A stretch of 64,000 nucleotides of DNA from Bifidobacterium phasiani (GTDB lineage Bacteria; Actinomycetota; Actinomycetes; Actinomycetales; Bifidobacteriaceae), in contig NZ_JAHBBD010000011.1 of assembly GCF_019331775.1 (NCBI RefSeq), forward strand, positions 1-64,000, written 5' to 3'. The translations under genes and the position numbers were made by a program. Under the pieces are notes generated by a model. The model did no database searches. It was not told the DNA's origin and saw only the letters and a program-made list of their open reading frames with translations. Shown here piece after piece: positions 22,045-32,380 of this stretch; position 1 is the first letter of the stretch, and each line of letters opens with the position of its first letter.

Positions 22045-23733
22045 ATGAAGATAGTGATCGTTGGCGGCGTGGCCGGCGGCGCGAGCGCGGCGACGCGGCT
22101 GCGCCGGCTCGACGAGCGGGCCGAGATCGTCATGCTGGAGCGCGGGCCGCACGTCTCGTTCTCGAACTGCAGTCTGCCGTTCCGCCTGAGCGGCACGGTC
22201 GACGACACCGACCGGCTGCTGCTGATGACCCCGCGGTCCTTCGCCGCGCGCTACCGCGTCGACGCCCGCGTCAACAGCGAGGTCGTCGCCATCGACCGCG
22301 CCGCCCACCGCGTGCGTGTGCGCGACCTGGCCGCCGGCCGCGAGTACGACGAGCCGTACGACAGGCTGATCCTGTCGCCGGGCGCCGACGCCGTCGTGCC
22401 GTCGATCCCCGGCATCGAGGGCGCGGACGTGTTCACCGTCAAGAACGTCGTCGACATCGACCGGCTGCAGACCTTCCTGACCGAACGCGGCGTGCGGCGC
22501 GTGTCGGTGGTCGGCGGCGGGTTCATCGGCGTCGAGGTCGCCGTGAACCTGGTCGAGGGCGGCTACCGGGTCGCGCTGGTCGAGGCGGCGCCGCAGATCC
22601 TGTCCACCTTCGACCGCGACATGGTGCAGATCCTGCACAAGGAGATGCTCGACCACGGCGTCGAGCTCATCGTCGGCGACCAGGTGGCCCGCTTCGACGG
22701 CAACGCCATGACCCTCGCCTCGGGGCGCGTCGTGGAGGGCGAGGCCGTCGTCATGGCGGTCGGCATCCGCCCGAACACCGCGATCGCGGCCGAGGCCGGC
22801 CTGGAGCTCGGCGGGCGCGGCGCGATCCGCACCGACGCGAGCCACCGCACCACCGACCCGGACATCTACGCCATCGGCGACGCCGTCGAGGTGACGAACG
22901 CGCTGACCCACCGGCCGATGTCGCTGCAGCTGGCCGGTCCCGCGCAGAAGCAGGCGCGCCAGGCCGCCGACAGCATCGCCGGCCGCACGGTGCGCAACAC
23001 CGGCTACATCGGCTCGAACTGCATCAGGGTGTTCGACCTGAACGCCGCGGGCACCGGCATGACCGCCGCGATGTGCGAGCGCGAGGGGCTGCGGTACGAC
23101 TACGCCTACGTGATCCCGATGGACAAGGTCTCCCTGATGCCCGACGCCAGCCCGCTGCACCTCAAGCTGATCTACGAGGTGCCGACCGGGCGCGTGCTCG
23201 GCGCCCAGGCCATCGGCCGCGGCGACGCCGCCAAGCGCGTCGACGTGGTCGCCACCGCCATCAAGTTCGGCGCGAGCGTCGACGACCTGCGCGACCTCGA
23301 GCTGTGCTACGCGCCGCCGTTCTCGAACGCCAAGGACCCGGTGAACCTCGCCGCGATGGTGGCCGGCAACCTGCTCAACGGCGACTACCGGCAGGTGCAC
23401 GTCGACCAGGTGCGCGGGCTGGTCGAGTCCGGCGCCGCGATCATCGACGTGCGCGAGCCGGGCGCCTACGCGAGGGCGCACCTCAAGGGCGCCGTCAACA
23501 TCCCGCTCACCCAGCTGCGCGACCGGCTCGACGAGGTGCCGCGCGACCGGCCGGTCTACCTCAACTGCCGCTCGGCGCAGACCAGCTACAACGCGGTCCG
23601 CGTGCTGCAGGGGCACGGCTTCACGAACGTGGCCAACGTGGCCGGCAGCATGCTCGGCGTCAGCCTGCACGAGTACTTCACGGACGTGACGCAGGGGCGC
23701 GAGCCGATCGTCACCGGCTACGTGTTCGACTGA
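22045..23733 (+). CDS. CoA-disulfide reductase / NADH oxidase-like with C-terminal rhodanese domain
   Basis: A 562-residue flavoprotein of the CoADR-RHD type. The N-terminal FAD site is IVIVGGVAGGASAATRL, the redox-active cysteine is Cys42 in SFSNCSLPF, and the NAD(P)H site is RVSVVGGGFIGVEVAVNL. The second FAD contact is IYAIGDAVEV. Residues about 455-540 form a rhodanese domain with its own cysteine in VYLNCRSAQTSYNA. Members reduce CoA disulfide or CoA-persulfide, polysulfide or oxygen, so it likely serves thiol and sulfur redox balance in the cytoplasm. The ribosome site AAGGAGG is five bases before ATG. It stands between ligA and the mrp gene, each apparently transcribed separately. Confidence 0.88.
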   Translation: MKIVIVGGVAGGASAATRLRRLDERAEIVMLERGPHVSFSNCSLPFRLSGTVDDTDRLLLMTPRSFAARYRVDARVNSEVVAIDRAAHRVRVRDLAAGREYDEPYDRLILSPGADAVVPSIPGIEGADVFTVKNVVDIDRLQTFLTERGVRRVSVVGGGFIGVEVAVNLVEGGYRVALVEAAPQILSTFDRDMVQILHKEMLDHGVELIVGDQVARFDGNAMTLASGRVVEGEAVVMAVGIRPNTAIAAEAGLELGGRGAIRTDASHRTTDPDIYAIGDAVEVTNALTHRPMSLQLAGPAQKQARQAADSIAGRTVRNTGYIGSNCIRVFDLNAAGTGMTAAMCEREGLRYDYAYVIPMDKVSLMPDASPLHLKLIYEVPTGRVLGAQAIGRGDAAKRVDVVATAIKFGASVDDLRDLELCYAPPFSNAKDPVNLAAMVAGNLLNGDYRQVHVDQVRGLVESGAAIIDVREPGAYARAHLKGAVNIPLTQLRDRLDEVPRDRPVYLNCRSAQTSYNAVRVLQGHGFTNVANVAGSMLGVSLHEYFTDVTQGREPIVTGYVFD

Positions 23734-23843
23734 CCGGCGGCGCGCCGTGCGGGCCCGCGCGCGTCCGGGGCGCCGCCGCGGCGCTCTGGCATGGCGTGCG
23801 ATAACCCGCTAGGGTGGGACGCGTGCGACAACAAGGAGGAGCG

Positions 23844-24941
23844 ATGGAACGGATCGAAGCCGAGATCTACGAACGGCTGGGCAAGGTCATCGACCCCGAG
23901 CTCGGGCGCTCGGTCACCGAACTGGGCATGATCCCCGCGATCGAGGCCGTCCCCGTCGGCGAGGGCGCGTATGACGTGACCGTGCACGTCGAGCTCACCG
24001 TCGAGGGGTGCCCGCTGTCCGAGGCGATCACCCGCAAGATCAACGCGGCCGTCGCCTCCTACCCCGACGCGCGGCTCGTCCCGCACATCGAGGTTTCGAC
24101 GATGGACGACGACAAGCTCGCCGAGCTGGTCGCCGGGCTCAAGGCCGAACGCCGGCGGAACCCGTTCAACAAGCCGGACGTCAAAACGCGCATCTTCGCG
24201 ATCGCCTCGGGCAAGGGCGGCGTCGGCAAGTCCTCGGTCACGGCCAACCTCGCCGCCACGTTCGCCGCGCTCGGCTACGACACGGCCGCCATCGACGCCG
24301 ACATCTACGGGTTCTCGCTGCCCGGGCTGTTCGGCGTCGACACCCAGCCCACCAACCTCAACGGCATGCTGATGCCGGTGACCGCCTGGGGGGTCAAGCT
24401 GATCTCGATCGGCATGTTCGCCGGTGCCGACCGGGCGATCCTGTGGCGCGGGCCGCGCCTGCAGCGCTCGCTGGAGCAGTTCCTGTCCGACGTGTGGTGG
24501 GGAGAGCCGGACGTGCTGCTGCTCGACCTGGCGCCCGGCACCGGCGACATGGCGATCTCGGTGGCCCAGGCGCTGCCGAACGCCGAGATGGTCGTGGTCA
24601 CCACCCCGCAGCCCAGCGCCTCCGACGTGGCCGTGCGCTCCGGGCTGGTCGCGCTGCAGGTGCCGATGAGGGTGCGCGGCGTGGTCGAGAACATGAGCTG
24701 GTTCGAGCATCGCGGCGAGCGTCTGGAGATCTTCGGCGCGGGCGGCGGCGCGCGGGTCTCCGAGCAGCTGACGCGCGCCCTGGGGCACGATGTGCCGCTG
24801 CTGGCGCAGCTGCCGCTGATCCCCGAGGTGCGCGAGACCGGCGAGGCCGGGCGGCCGGCGGTGCTGGACGCCTCCGGCGCGCTGCGCGACGACGGGTTCG
24901 GCGCCACGTTCAGGGAGCTGGCCGAGCGGCTGATGCGCTGA
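23844..24941 (+). CDS. mrp: Mrp/ApbC-type iron-sulfur cluster carrier ATPase
   Basis: A 365-residue P-loop ATPase that assembles or carries Fe-S clusters to target proteins. It has an N-terminal MIP18/DUF59 domain (about 1-90, with VHVELTVEGCPLSEAI) and the deviant Walker A ASGKGGVGKSSVTANLA (about 115-131), then the switch AIDADIYGFSLPGLFG and LLLDLAPGTGDMAIS. The usual C-terminal CxxC is absent: the corresponding region reads VVENMSWFEHRGERLEIFG, so cluster binding may use other cysteines or another protein. The ATG at 23844 follows AAGGAGGA. A GTG in the same frame at 23823 sits seven bases after TAGGGT, so a seven-residue longer leaderless form is possible. Confidence 0.88.
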   Translation: MERIEAEIYERLGKVIDPELGRSVTELGMIPAIEAVPVGEGAYDVTVHVELTVEGCPLSEAITRKINAAVASYPDARLVPHIEVSTMDDDKLAELVAGLKAERRRNPFNKPDVKTRIFAIASGKGGVGKSSVTANLAATFAALGYDTAAIDADIYGFSLPGLFGVDTQPTNLNGMLMPVTAWGVKLISIGMFAGADRAILWRGPRLQRSLEQFLSDVWWGEPDVLLLDLAPGTGDMAISVAQALPNAEMVVVTTPQPSASDVAVRSGLVALQVPMRVRGVVENMSWFEHRGERLEIFGAGGGARVSEQLTRALGHDVPLLAQLPLIPEVRETGEAGRPAVLDASGALRDDGFGATFRELAERLMR

Positions 24942-25321
24942 GACCCCGATGCGAGAGGACACGCCGACGAGGACGTTCGGGATGCGCAGGATTTTCCGAC
25001 ACGAATCCCGGCCCCTCGCCGGACTCCTTCGACCTCGGGAAACCGGTGGCGCGAACCGCGGCGTCGCATCAATGTCAACGGACCGTGTCGACCGTGGATG
25101 ATGCCTGCCGCCGTAATGGTTTTCACGATTCAACCCACGCGTCCCCATGTGGACGGCACACCCTTCCGTCCGTGGCCGGACCGGCTCGATACGCTCCGAC
25201 TCCTTCGGCGGAACCCCCGTAACATGGCCGTTACCGGAGAAATCTGAGAGAAATCCGAGCGTAACCGAAACAGTGTGATCGCCTTCTACGTTATTGCCCC
25301 AACACGAGGGGAGGTGTTCAC
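24942..25321. other. Upstream region of the liv operon
   Basis: No gene is visible. Near the 3' end are GTAAC-N6-GTTAC (25219-25234) and CGTAACCGAAAC (25260-25271), followed by an AT-rich stretch (about 25283-25300) that may hold the -10. The second motif is nearly identical to one upstream of glnA, suggesting shared nitrogen control. Confidence 0.45.
25219..25234. promoter_or_regulatory. Candidate nitrogen-regulator box, GTAAC-N6-GTTAC
   Basis: An inverted repeat GTAAC/GTTAC with a six-base spacer, similar in spacing to GlnR boxes of actinobacteria (GTnAC-N6-GnAAC). It lies about 90 bases before livH. No regulator gene is in the window. Confidence 0.3.
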
Positions 25322-26740
25322 ATGGAGAAGCAAACCGCGTCATTCCCACGCGCGAGATGGCGTTTCCTGCGCCGTATGCCATGCCTGATGATTGTCGCCG
25401 TGGGCATCGCCGCGATGGCTGTTCCGGTACAGGCTCAGGCCGCCGAAGCCGTGGCCGTCTGCAATCCGACGGCGCAGAACGGCTGCGTCAACGGCATCCT
25501 GCAGGACGCCGGCAAACAACCCGTGGCCGGGGCCACGGTCACGCTGTCGGGCGCCGAATCGGCGCAGACCACCACCGCCGACGACGGCACATGGGCGTTC
25601 GCGGTGGAATCCGACGGCGAGTACACGGTCGCCATCGACGAATCCGTGGCCGAACAGTACGGTCTGACCGCATCCAGCATGGACGTGACCATCGAAAAGA
25701 ACAGCTTCGACAAGCAGCGGGCCGTCGTCCGATTCGACCGGACGACGAACGACGCGGCCTCCGGAACCGACATGCAGGGCGACGGAACGAACTCGACCGG
25801 CGCCGATTCCGATTCGAAGGCCGCGTCGGATTCCTCCGCCGCCGGGTTCGGCTCCACGATCGGCGCCAGATTCTGGCAGCAGCTGTACTCCGGCGTCATC
25901 TTCGGCCTGATGCTGGGGCTGATGTCCGTCGGCATGAACCTGGTGTACGGCACCACCGGCCTGAGTTCGTTCTCGCACGGCGAGCAGGTCACTCTCGGTG
26001 GCCTGGCGTGCTACGTCGGCACGCAGCTGCTCCACTGGCCGCTGCCCGTGTCCGCCGTGTTCGCCGTCGCCGTCGGCGCGTTCACCGGCCTGCTGCAGAA
26101 CGAGGTGCTGTGGGCGCCGCTGCGCCGCCGGCACGTCGGCACCATGCAGCAGATGATCGTGACCATCGGCCTGTCGATGGCCATGCAGTACATCTTCCAG
26201 TTCCTCTTCGGCGGCGACATCAAAGGCATCACCCGTTCGATCCCGGACACGTTCGACATCGGCCCGATCACCACCGACTGGCCCACCGTCATCTCCGCGC
26301 TCATCGCCATCGTCGTGATCGTCGGCGTCAGCATGTTCCTCTACCACACCCGGTTCGGCCGCGCCACCCGTGCGGTCTCCGACAACGCCGCGCTCGCCGC
26401 GGTCTCCGGCATCGATGTCGAACAGGTCGTACGCATCGTCTGGATCCTGTCCTGCGCGCTCGCCGCGCTGTCCGGCGTGCTGCTGGGCATCTACCTCAAC
26501 GGCATCTCGTGGAACACCGGCGCCACACTGCTGCTGCTGATGTTCTCCTCGGTCACGCTCGGCGGCCTCGGCACCGCCAACGGCGCGCTCGTCGGCTCGC
26601 TGGTCATCGGCGTCATGGCCGACATGAGCACGCTGGTCATCCCCGACGACATGCGCTACGCCAGCGCGCTGGCCATCCTCATCATCGTCCTGCTGATTCG
26701 GCCGCAGGGCATCTTCGGCAAGCAGCAAAGGGTGGGCTGA
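25322..26740 (+). CDS. livH: Branched-chain amino-acid ABC permease LivH with an exported N-terminal domain
   Basis: A 472-residue LivH-type permease. Residues about 175-472 are the permease with eight or so helices (SGVIFGLMLGLMSVGMNLVYG, then SSFSHGEQVTLGG and LGGLGTANGALVGSLVIG; ends RPQGIFG). Unusually it is preceded by a signal-peptide-like helix ending AQAAEA (about 22-42), a beta-rich carboxypeptidase-regulatory-like domain (about 43-135, GAGVTVTLSG-type: QPVAGATVTLSGAES), and a Ser/Asp linker. Ordinary LivH has about 300 residues. The extra domain should face outside and could contact the substrate-binding lipoprotein or the cell wall. The ribosome site is GGGGAGGTG. First gene of livH-M-G-F-K. 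Confidence 0.9.
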   Translation: MEKQTASFPRARWRFLRRMPCLMIVAVGIAAMAVPVQAQAAEAVAVCNPTAQNGCVNGILQDAGKQPVAGATVTLSGAESAQTTTADDGTWAFAVESDGEYTVAIDESVAEQYGLTASSMDVTIEKNSFDKQRAVVRFDRTTNDAASGTDMQGDGTNSTGADSDSKAASDSSAAGFGSTIGARFWQQLYSGVIFGLMLGLMSVGMNLVYGTTGLSSFSHGEQVTLGGLACYVGTQLLHWPLPVSAVFAVAVGAFTGLLQNEVLWAPLRRRHVGTMQQMIVTIGLSMAMQYIFQFLFGGDIKGITRSIPDTFDIGPITTDWPTVISALIAIVVIVGVSMFLYHTRFGRATRAVSDNAALAAVSGIDVEQVVRIVWILSCALAALSGVLLGIYLNGISWNTGATLLLLMFSSVTLGGLGTANGALVGSLVIGVMADMSTLVIPDDMRYASALAILIIVLLIRPQGIFGKQQRVG

Positions 26741-26741
26741 C

Positions 26742-27725
26742 ATGGATATCCTCACCATCATCACCAACACGCTGGGCGAACTCATCGCCCCCACCACCGC
26801 GGCCTACGCCCTCGCCGCGATGGGACTGAACATCCACTTCGGCATGACCGGCATGTTCAACATGGGACAGGCGGGCTTCATGCTGCTCGGCGCCTACGGC
26901 TTCGCCATCACGCAGTCGATGGGCTGGAACCTGATCGGCTCCGTGCTCATGGCGATCCTGCTCGCCGTCGTCTACGCGGTGCTGCTCGGCATCCCCACAC
27001 TCAAACTCAGCCCCGACTACCTGTCGATGGTCACGCTGGCGGCCGCCGAGATCATCCGCATCATCGGACGATCCACCTCGATGACCGACGTCACCGGCGG
27101 CTCCGCGGGCATCTCCCCGCAGGACTTCACCACGCAGTTCGAATCGCTGTCGCCGTTGCCCGACAAGTCGAGCACGTTCCTGCTGTGGACATACAGCGAC
27201 AACATCGCCGACTCGTGGTGGCTGCGCATCGTCGCCTGGATCGTCGTGCTCATCGCCGCCCTGCTGTGCTGGCGCTGGTTCCACTCGCCGTGGGGCCGCA
27301 TGCTCAAAGGCATCCGCGAGGACGAGAACGCGATCCGCTCGCTGGGCAAATCGGTGATGCGCTGCAAGATGCAGTCGCTGATCCTCGGCGGCGTGTTCGG
27401 CGCGCTCGCCGGCATCCTGTTCGTGCTGCCGCGCTCCGTGCAACCCGATTCGCTCGGCCGTCAGGTCACGTTCTACGCGTGGACGATTCTGCTGCTCGGC
27501 GGCGCCGCCACCGTGCTCGGCCCGATCGTCGGCTCCTGCGTGCTGTGGGTGCTGCTGACGGGCGTCAAGGAGACCATGCGCGTCGCCATCCCCGAGACGC
27601 TCGTCTCGTCCAATCAGATCGAGGCGCTCGGCTGGGTCATCGTCGGCGTCGCGCTGATGTGCCTGGTCGTCTTCCGGCCGCAGGGCATCCTCGGCGACAG
27701 AAAGGAGCTGGCGTTCCATGCGTGA
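26742..27725 (+). CDS. livM: Branched-chain amino-acid ABC permease LivM
   Basis: A 327-residue membrane protein forming the second half of the channel. It has about eight helices; MGLNIHFGMTGMFNMGQAGFM is the family hallmark (read MGLNIHFGMTG then MFNMGQAGFM), and it ends RPQGILGDRKELAF. The glycine/proline-rich EAA-like loop GIREDENAIRSLGKSVMRCK contacts the ATPases. It begins one base after the stop of livH, and its last codons hold the ribosome site and ATG of livG, so translation is coupled. Confidence 0.92.
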   Translation: MDILTIITNTLGELIAPTTAAYALAAMGLNIHFGMTGMFNMGQAGFMLLGAYGFAITQSMGWNLIGSVLMAILLAVVYAVLLGIPTLKLSPDYLSMVTLAAAEIIRIIGRSTSMTDVTGGSAGISPQDFTTQFESLSPLPDKSSTFLLWTYSDNIADSWWLRIVAWIVVLIAALLCWRWFHSPWGRMLKGIREDENAIRSLGKSVMRCKMQSLILGGVFGALAGILFVLPRSVQPDSLGRQVTFYAWTILLLGGAATVLGPIVGSCVLWVLLTGVKETMRVAIPETLVSSNQIEALGWVIVGVALMCLVVFRPQGILGDRKELAFHA

Positions 27726-28808
27726 CATGCACAGGACCGACGGACGAGCGAACGGCGGCGCCGGCGGCGGGACCGCGGCGGGGCGGGGCGCCCGCCCGGA
27801 CGACAAGCCGTTCTACGAGCTGAGCCGGTGGGCCACCAAGGTCCCGCAGGAGGAGCGCACGCTCATCTCCACCGCCTATCGGGACAAGGTGGAGGAGGAC
27901 CTGAAGTTCGTCGAGAACGTCCCCGGCGTGCCCAAACCCGACCCGATCCTCGTCGCCGACGGCGTGACCCGCCGCTTCGGCGGCATGACCGCGGTCGACG
28001 TGAGGCATTTCGAGCTCGAGCGCCACGGCGTCACCGCGCTCATCGGGCCGAACGGCGCCGGCAAGACCACGTTCTTCAACCTGCTCACCGGCTTCGACGC
28101 CCCTAACACCGGCACCTGGCGCTTCGACGGGCACGACCTGGGCCGCGTGCGGCCCGAGCAGGTGGCCCGCATGGGCATGGTCCGCACCTTCCAGCTGACC
28201 AAGGTGATGAGCCGGCTCAGCGTGCTCGACAACATGCTGCTCGGCGCGCCGGACCAGCCCGGCGAGGGGATGTTCCGGGCCCTGTTCCCGTTCACCTGGC
28301 GGCGCCGGGAGAAGGCCAACATCGAGAAGGCCGAGGCGCTGCTCGAACGCTTCCTGCTCATCAAGAAGAAGGACGACCTCGCCGGCTCCCTCTCCGGCGG
28401 CCAGCGCAAACTGCTGGAGATGGCCCGCGCCCTGATGCGCGACCCCCAGCTCGTCATGCTCGACGAGCCGATGGCCGGCGTGAACCCCGCGCTCAAGCAG
28501 TCGCTGCTCGACCACATCCTCGCCCTGCGCGAGGAGGGCACCACCGTGCTGTTCGTCGAGCACGACATCACCATGGTGCGCCACATCGCCGACTGGGTCG
28601 TCGTGATGGCCGAGGGGCGCATCGTCGCCGAGGGCCGGCCCAAGGAGGTCATGCGGGATCCGTCCGTCATCGACGCCTATCTCGGCGCCCGCGCCGACAT
28701 CGACCTCGGCGACGACGCGGCGCTCGGCCGTCTGGAGGCGGCGGATGGCGCCGCCGCGACGGACGGCATGACGGAGACGGGCGGCGCGTCCGCCGGAAGG
28801 GAGGCGCG

Positions 28809-28812
<4 letters not shown>
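27718..28812 (+). CDS. livG: Branched-chain amino-acid ABC ATPase LivG
   Basis: A 364-residue ATPase. Walker A GPNGAGKTTFFN (about 107), Q-loop in RTFQLTKVM, signature LSGGQRKLLEMARALM, Walker B LVMLDEPMAGVNP, and VEHDITMV. The ABC core is preceded by an 80-residue extension (PDDKPFYELSRWATKVPQEE) not found in standard LivG, and followed by about 40 Ala/Gly-rich residues. It overlaps livM by eight bases and livF by four (ATGA). It energises import together with LivF. Confidence 0.93.
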
Positions 28813-29705
<893 letters not shown>

Positions 29706-29710
29706 ACGCC

Positions 29711-29738
29711 GGCCGCGCGCCGCACCGGCGGCGCGGCC
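29711..29738 (+). terminator. Stem-loop between livF and livK
   Basis: A GC-rich stem of about 12 pairs (GGCCGCG with CGCGGCC, CGCCG with CGGCG, one bulge) around a CAC loop. There is no T-run. It may be an mRNA processing or stabilising element that lets the binding-protein message accumulate. Confidence 0.4.
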
Positions 29739-29798
29739 TCAGGACCGAGACGAGAGGGGACCTGCGGGGAGCGCAACCCCGTGGAAAGGAGAAACACC

Positions 29799-31070
29799 AT
29801 GAACATCAGGAGAATGACCACGATGGCGACGGCCCTCACCGCCGCCGCGGTCCTCGCCCTGGCGGGTTGCGGCTCGTCCGGCGCCTCGGACGACAAGGGG
29901 GATGCCGGCACGTCCGCGAAGACCGACCAGTTCGTCCTCGGCGAGCTGTGGCCGGAGACCGGCTCCCTGGCGTACCTCGCGCCGCCGGAGATCGCCGCGG
30001 GCAAGCTCGCGGTGCAGGACATCAACGACGCCGGCGGTGTGCTCGGCAAGGACGTGACCACGGTGGACGCCGACACCTCCGACGCCGACCACGCCGACCA
30101 GAACAGCTCCGCCACCCAGTCCGTGCTGTCGAAGGACCCCTCGTTCGTCATCGGCCCCGCCTCGAGCTCGGTCGTCAAGAACGTGTACAAGACCATCACC
30201 TCGCAGAAGATCCCGATGCTGTCGATGGGCGCCACGTCCACCGACTTCTCGGGCCTCGACCCGTACTTCTTCCGCACCGTCGCGCCCGACAGCGTGCAGG
30301 GCGCGGTCATGGGCAACCTCATCGCCCAGGACGGCGTGCAGAACCTCGCCATCGCGGTGTTCAACGACGAGTACGGCACCGGTCTGCGCGACGTGATCGT
30401 CAAGACCGTCGAGGCCGCCGGCGTGAACGTCGTCTACGGCGAAAGCTCCGACGCCTTCGACCCGACCGAGACGAACTTCTCGTCGATCGCCACCGCCATC
30501 AAGGCCACGAACCCCGACGCGGTGCTCGTCATCGCGTTCGACCAGACCGTCCCGCTGATCAAGTCGCTGGCCTCCGCCGGCGTGGACACCCACAAGCTGT
30601 ACCTCGTCGACGGCAACACCTCCGACTACTCCGGCGACTTCGACGCCGGCCTGCTCGAAGGCTCCAAGGGCACCATCCCGGGCGTCAGCCCGACCGACGA
30701 CTTCGTCTCCAGGCTCGAATCCACCGGCGTCGACCTGGGCGGCACCACCACCTACGCGGCCGAGACCTACGACGGCATCATCCTGGCCGCGCTCGCCGCG
30801 CAGAAGGGCGGCAGCGCCGACGGCGAGACCATCCAGAAGAACATGGCCGCGGTCTCCGGCGCCGACGGCGGCGAGGCCTGCGACTCCTACAAGGCCTGCC
30901 TCGCCCTGCTCAAGGACGGCAAGGACATCCAGTACCAGGGCGTGACCGGCATCGGACCGTTCAACAAGAACAACGATCCGAGCAGCGCGAACATCGGCGT
31001 GTACGTCTTCGACGGCGACAACAAGCCGCAGTTCGACCACACCCAGTCGGGCGACGTGCCCACCGACTGA
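29799..31070 (+). CDS. livK: Branched-chain amino-acid binding lipoprotein LivK
   Basis: A 423-residue solute-binding lipoprotein. The signal peptide ends in a lipobox LALAGC (Cys about 25) followed by a Gly/Ser/Asp spacer. The mature fold is of the type I periplasmic-binding family: LGELWPETGSLAYLAPPEI, FVIGPASSSVVKNVY, VFNDEYGTGLRDVIVKTVEA and TYAAETYDGIILAALA. The start is ATG 29799 after GGAAAGGAGA. It delivers leucine, isoleucine and valine, or related substrates, to LivHMGF. Placed last in the operon after a 93-base gap with a stem-loop, and followed by a terminator at 31129-31158. Confidence 0.92.
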   Translation: MNIRRMTTMATALTAAAVLALAGCGSSGASDDKGDAGTSAKTDQFVLGELWPETGSLAYLAPPEIAAGKLAVQDINDAGGVLGKDVTTVDADTSDADHADQNSSATQSVLSKDPSFVIGPASSSVVKNVYKTITSQKIPMLSMGATSTDFSGLDPYFFRTVAPDSVQGAVMGNLIAQDGVQNLAIAVFNDEYGTGLRDVIVKTVEAAGVNVVYGESSDAFDPTETNFSSIATAIKATNPDAVLVIAFDQTVPLIKSLASAGVDTHKLYLVDGNTSDYSGDFDAGLLEGSKGTIPGVSPTDDFVSRLESTGVDLGGTTTYAAETYDGIILAALAAQKGGSADGETIQKNMAAVSGADGGEACDSYKACLALLKDGKDIQYQGVTGIGPFNKNNDPSSANIGVYVFDGDNKPQFDHTQSGDVPTD

Positions 31071-31128
31071 TTCGCGCGCAATACACGTCGTCGCTCGGCG
31101 TGCCGCGCGACGATCCCCCCCACCAAGT

Positions 31129-31158
31129 GGTGCCGTCTTCCCCAGCGGAGACGGCACC
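31129..31158 (+). terminator. Terminator of the liv operon
   Basis: Perfect ten-base arms GGTGCCGTCT and AGACGGCACC around a ten-base loop, 59 bases after the livK stop. Confidence 0.65.
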
Positions 31159-31290
31159 GTCCATCCGTTGACGCACATCCGACCGACGCGGTCCGGCACC
31201 ATATCGAGACCATGTGCGGGCGCGGGGGCTGAGCCATTGGAGCGTGCGACCCCCCGACATGTCCGCCATACCAACCATGAAGGAGCAATC

Positions 31291-32232
31291 ATGCCCGCAA
31301 ACACCTCACTCAAACCCGTCGCCGTGCTGATCCTCGGTGCGGCGATGATCATCCCGCTCGCCGCCTGCGGCAACGCCGCCGAATCCGGTTCCGACGGCGC
31401 ACCGACGGATGACACGGCGGAACTGACCGGCTACGATGTCAGCGGCGTCGAAAAAGACGACGCGATTGCGGCCCTGCTGCCCGAATCCGTGACCAAGGAC
31501 GGCAAATTGACCGTCGGCATGGACACCTCGTACGCGCCCGCCGAATTCCTCGCCGAGGACGGCAAGACGCCGATCGGCTACGATGTGGACCTTGTCAAGG
31601 CGCTCGCCAACGTGTTCGGACTCGAGGCCGATCCACAGACCGCGAACTTCGACACGATCATCCCGTCCGTGGGCAGCAAGTACGACATCGGCGTCTCGTC
31701 GTTCACCGTCACCCCGGAACGTCTGGACGCGGTCGATTTCGTGACCTTCTACAAGGCCGGTTCCACCTGGGTGACCCGCGACGGCAATCCCGACGGCGTG
31801 GACACCTCCGACCTGTGCGGCGTGAAGGTCGCCGTGCAGACCGGCACCAGCCAGGAGGAGGCCATCTCCGAGATGAACGAGCAGTGCAAGGCCGACGGCA
31901 AGAAGGAGATCGACGTGCTCTCCTCCAAGCTGCAGACCGATGTGACCACCAACGTGGTGACCGGCAAGGCCGCGGTGTTCTACGCCGATTCACCGGTCGC
32001 CGGCTATGCGGTCTCCCAGACCGACGGCGAGTTGCAGACCCTCGGCAGCGATGAGGGCGTGACCAAGGAGGGGGCGGTCGTCAAGAAGGGCGACACCGCC
32101 ACCGATCAGGCGCTGCAGCAGGCGTTTCAGAAGCTCATCGACGACGGCACCTACATGAAGATCCTCAAGTACTGGGGTGTGGAATCCGGCGCCGTCGACA
32201 TGGCGGAGATCAATCCGACCGATCTGAACTGA
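31291..32232 (+). CDS. Polar amino-acid binding lipoprotein (family 3)
   Basis: A 313-residue solute-binding lipoprotein. Lipobox PLAAC (Cys about 25). The mature protein has the family-3 pattern: KLTVGMDTSYAPAEFLAEDG, IGYDVDLVKALANVFG, NFDTIIPSVGSKYDIGVSSF, VAVQTGTSQEEAI and AVFYADSPVAGYAV. It probably binds a polar or acidic amino acid, or cystine; which one cannot be read. The ATG at 31291 follows AAGGAGCA. It begins a three-gene importer with the permease and ATPase downstream; 148 bases with a strong hairpin separate it from the permease gene. Confidence 0.9.
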   Translation: MPANTSLKPVAVLILGAAMIIPLAACGNAAESGSDGAPTDDTAELTGYDVSGVEKDDAIAALLPESVTKDGKLTVGMDTSYAPAEFLAEDGKTPIGYDVDLVKALANVFGLEADPQTANFDTIIPSVGSKYDIGVSSFTVTPERLDAVDFVTFYKAGSTWVTRDGNPDGVDTSDLCGVKVAVQTGTSQEEAISEMNEQCKADGKKEIDVLSSKLQTDVTTNVVTGKAAVFYADSPVAGYAVSQTDGELQTLGSDEGVTKEGAVVKKGDTATDQALQQAFQKLIDDGTYMKILKYWGVESGAVDMAEINPTDLN

Positions 32233-32253
32233 CGACGGTGTCGCATCCGCGGC

Positions 32254-32289
32254 GCACGGGACCGTCCCGAAACCGGGGCGGTCCCGTGC
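32254..32289 (+). terminator. Strong hairpin between binding-protein and permease genes
   Basis: Sixteen-base arms (GCACGGGACCGTCCCG with CGGGGCGGTCCCGTGC, one G-T pair) around AAAC-like loop. Probably a partial terminator or processing site giving more binding protein than permease. Confidence 0.55.
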
Positions 32290-32380
32290 CGGCCGTTCGG
32301 CATGCGGCGGATCGCGGCGGCGCCGCGGCGAACCGCGGAAGCCGTGACGTATTGCGGCGACAAGGAGAGGAGCTTCGACG

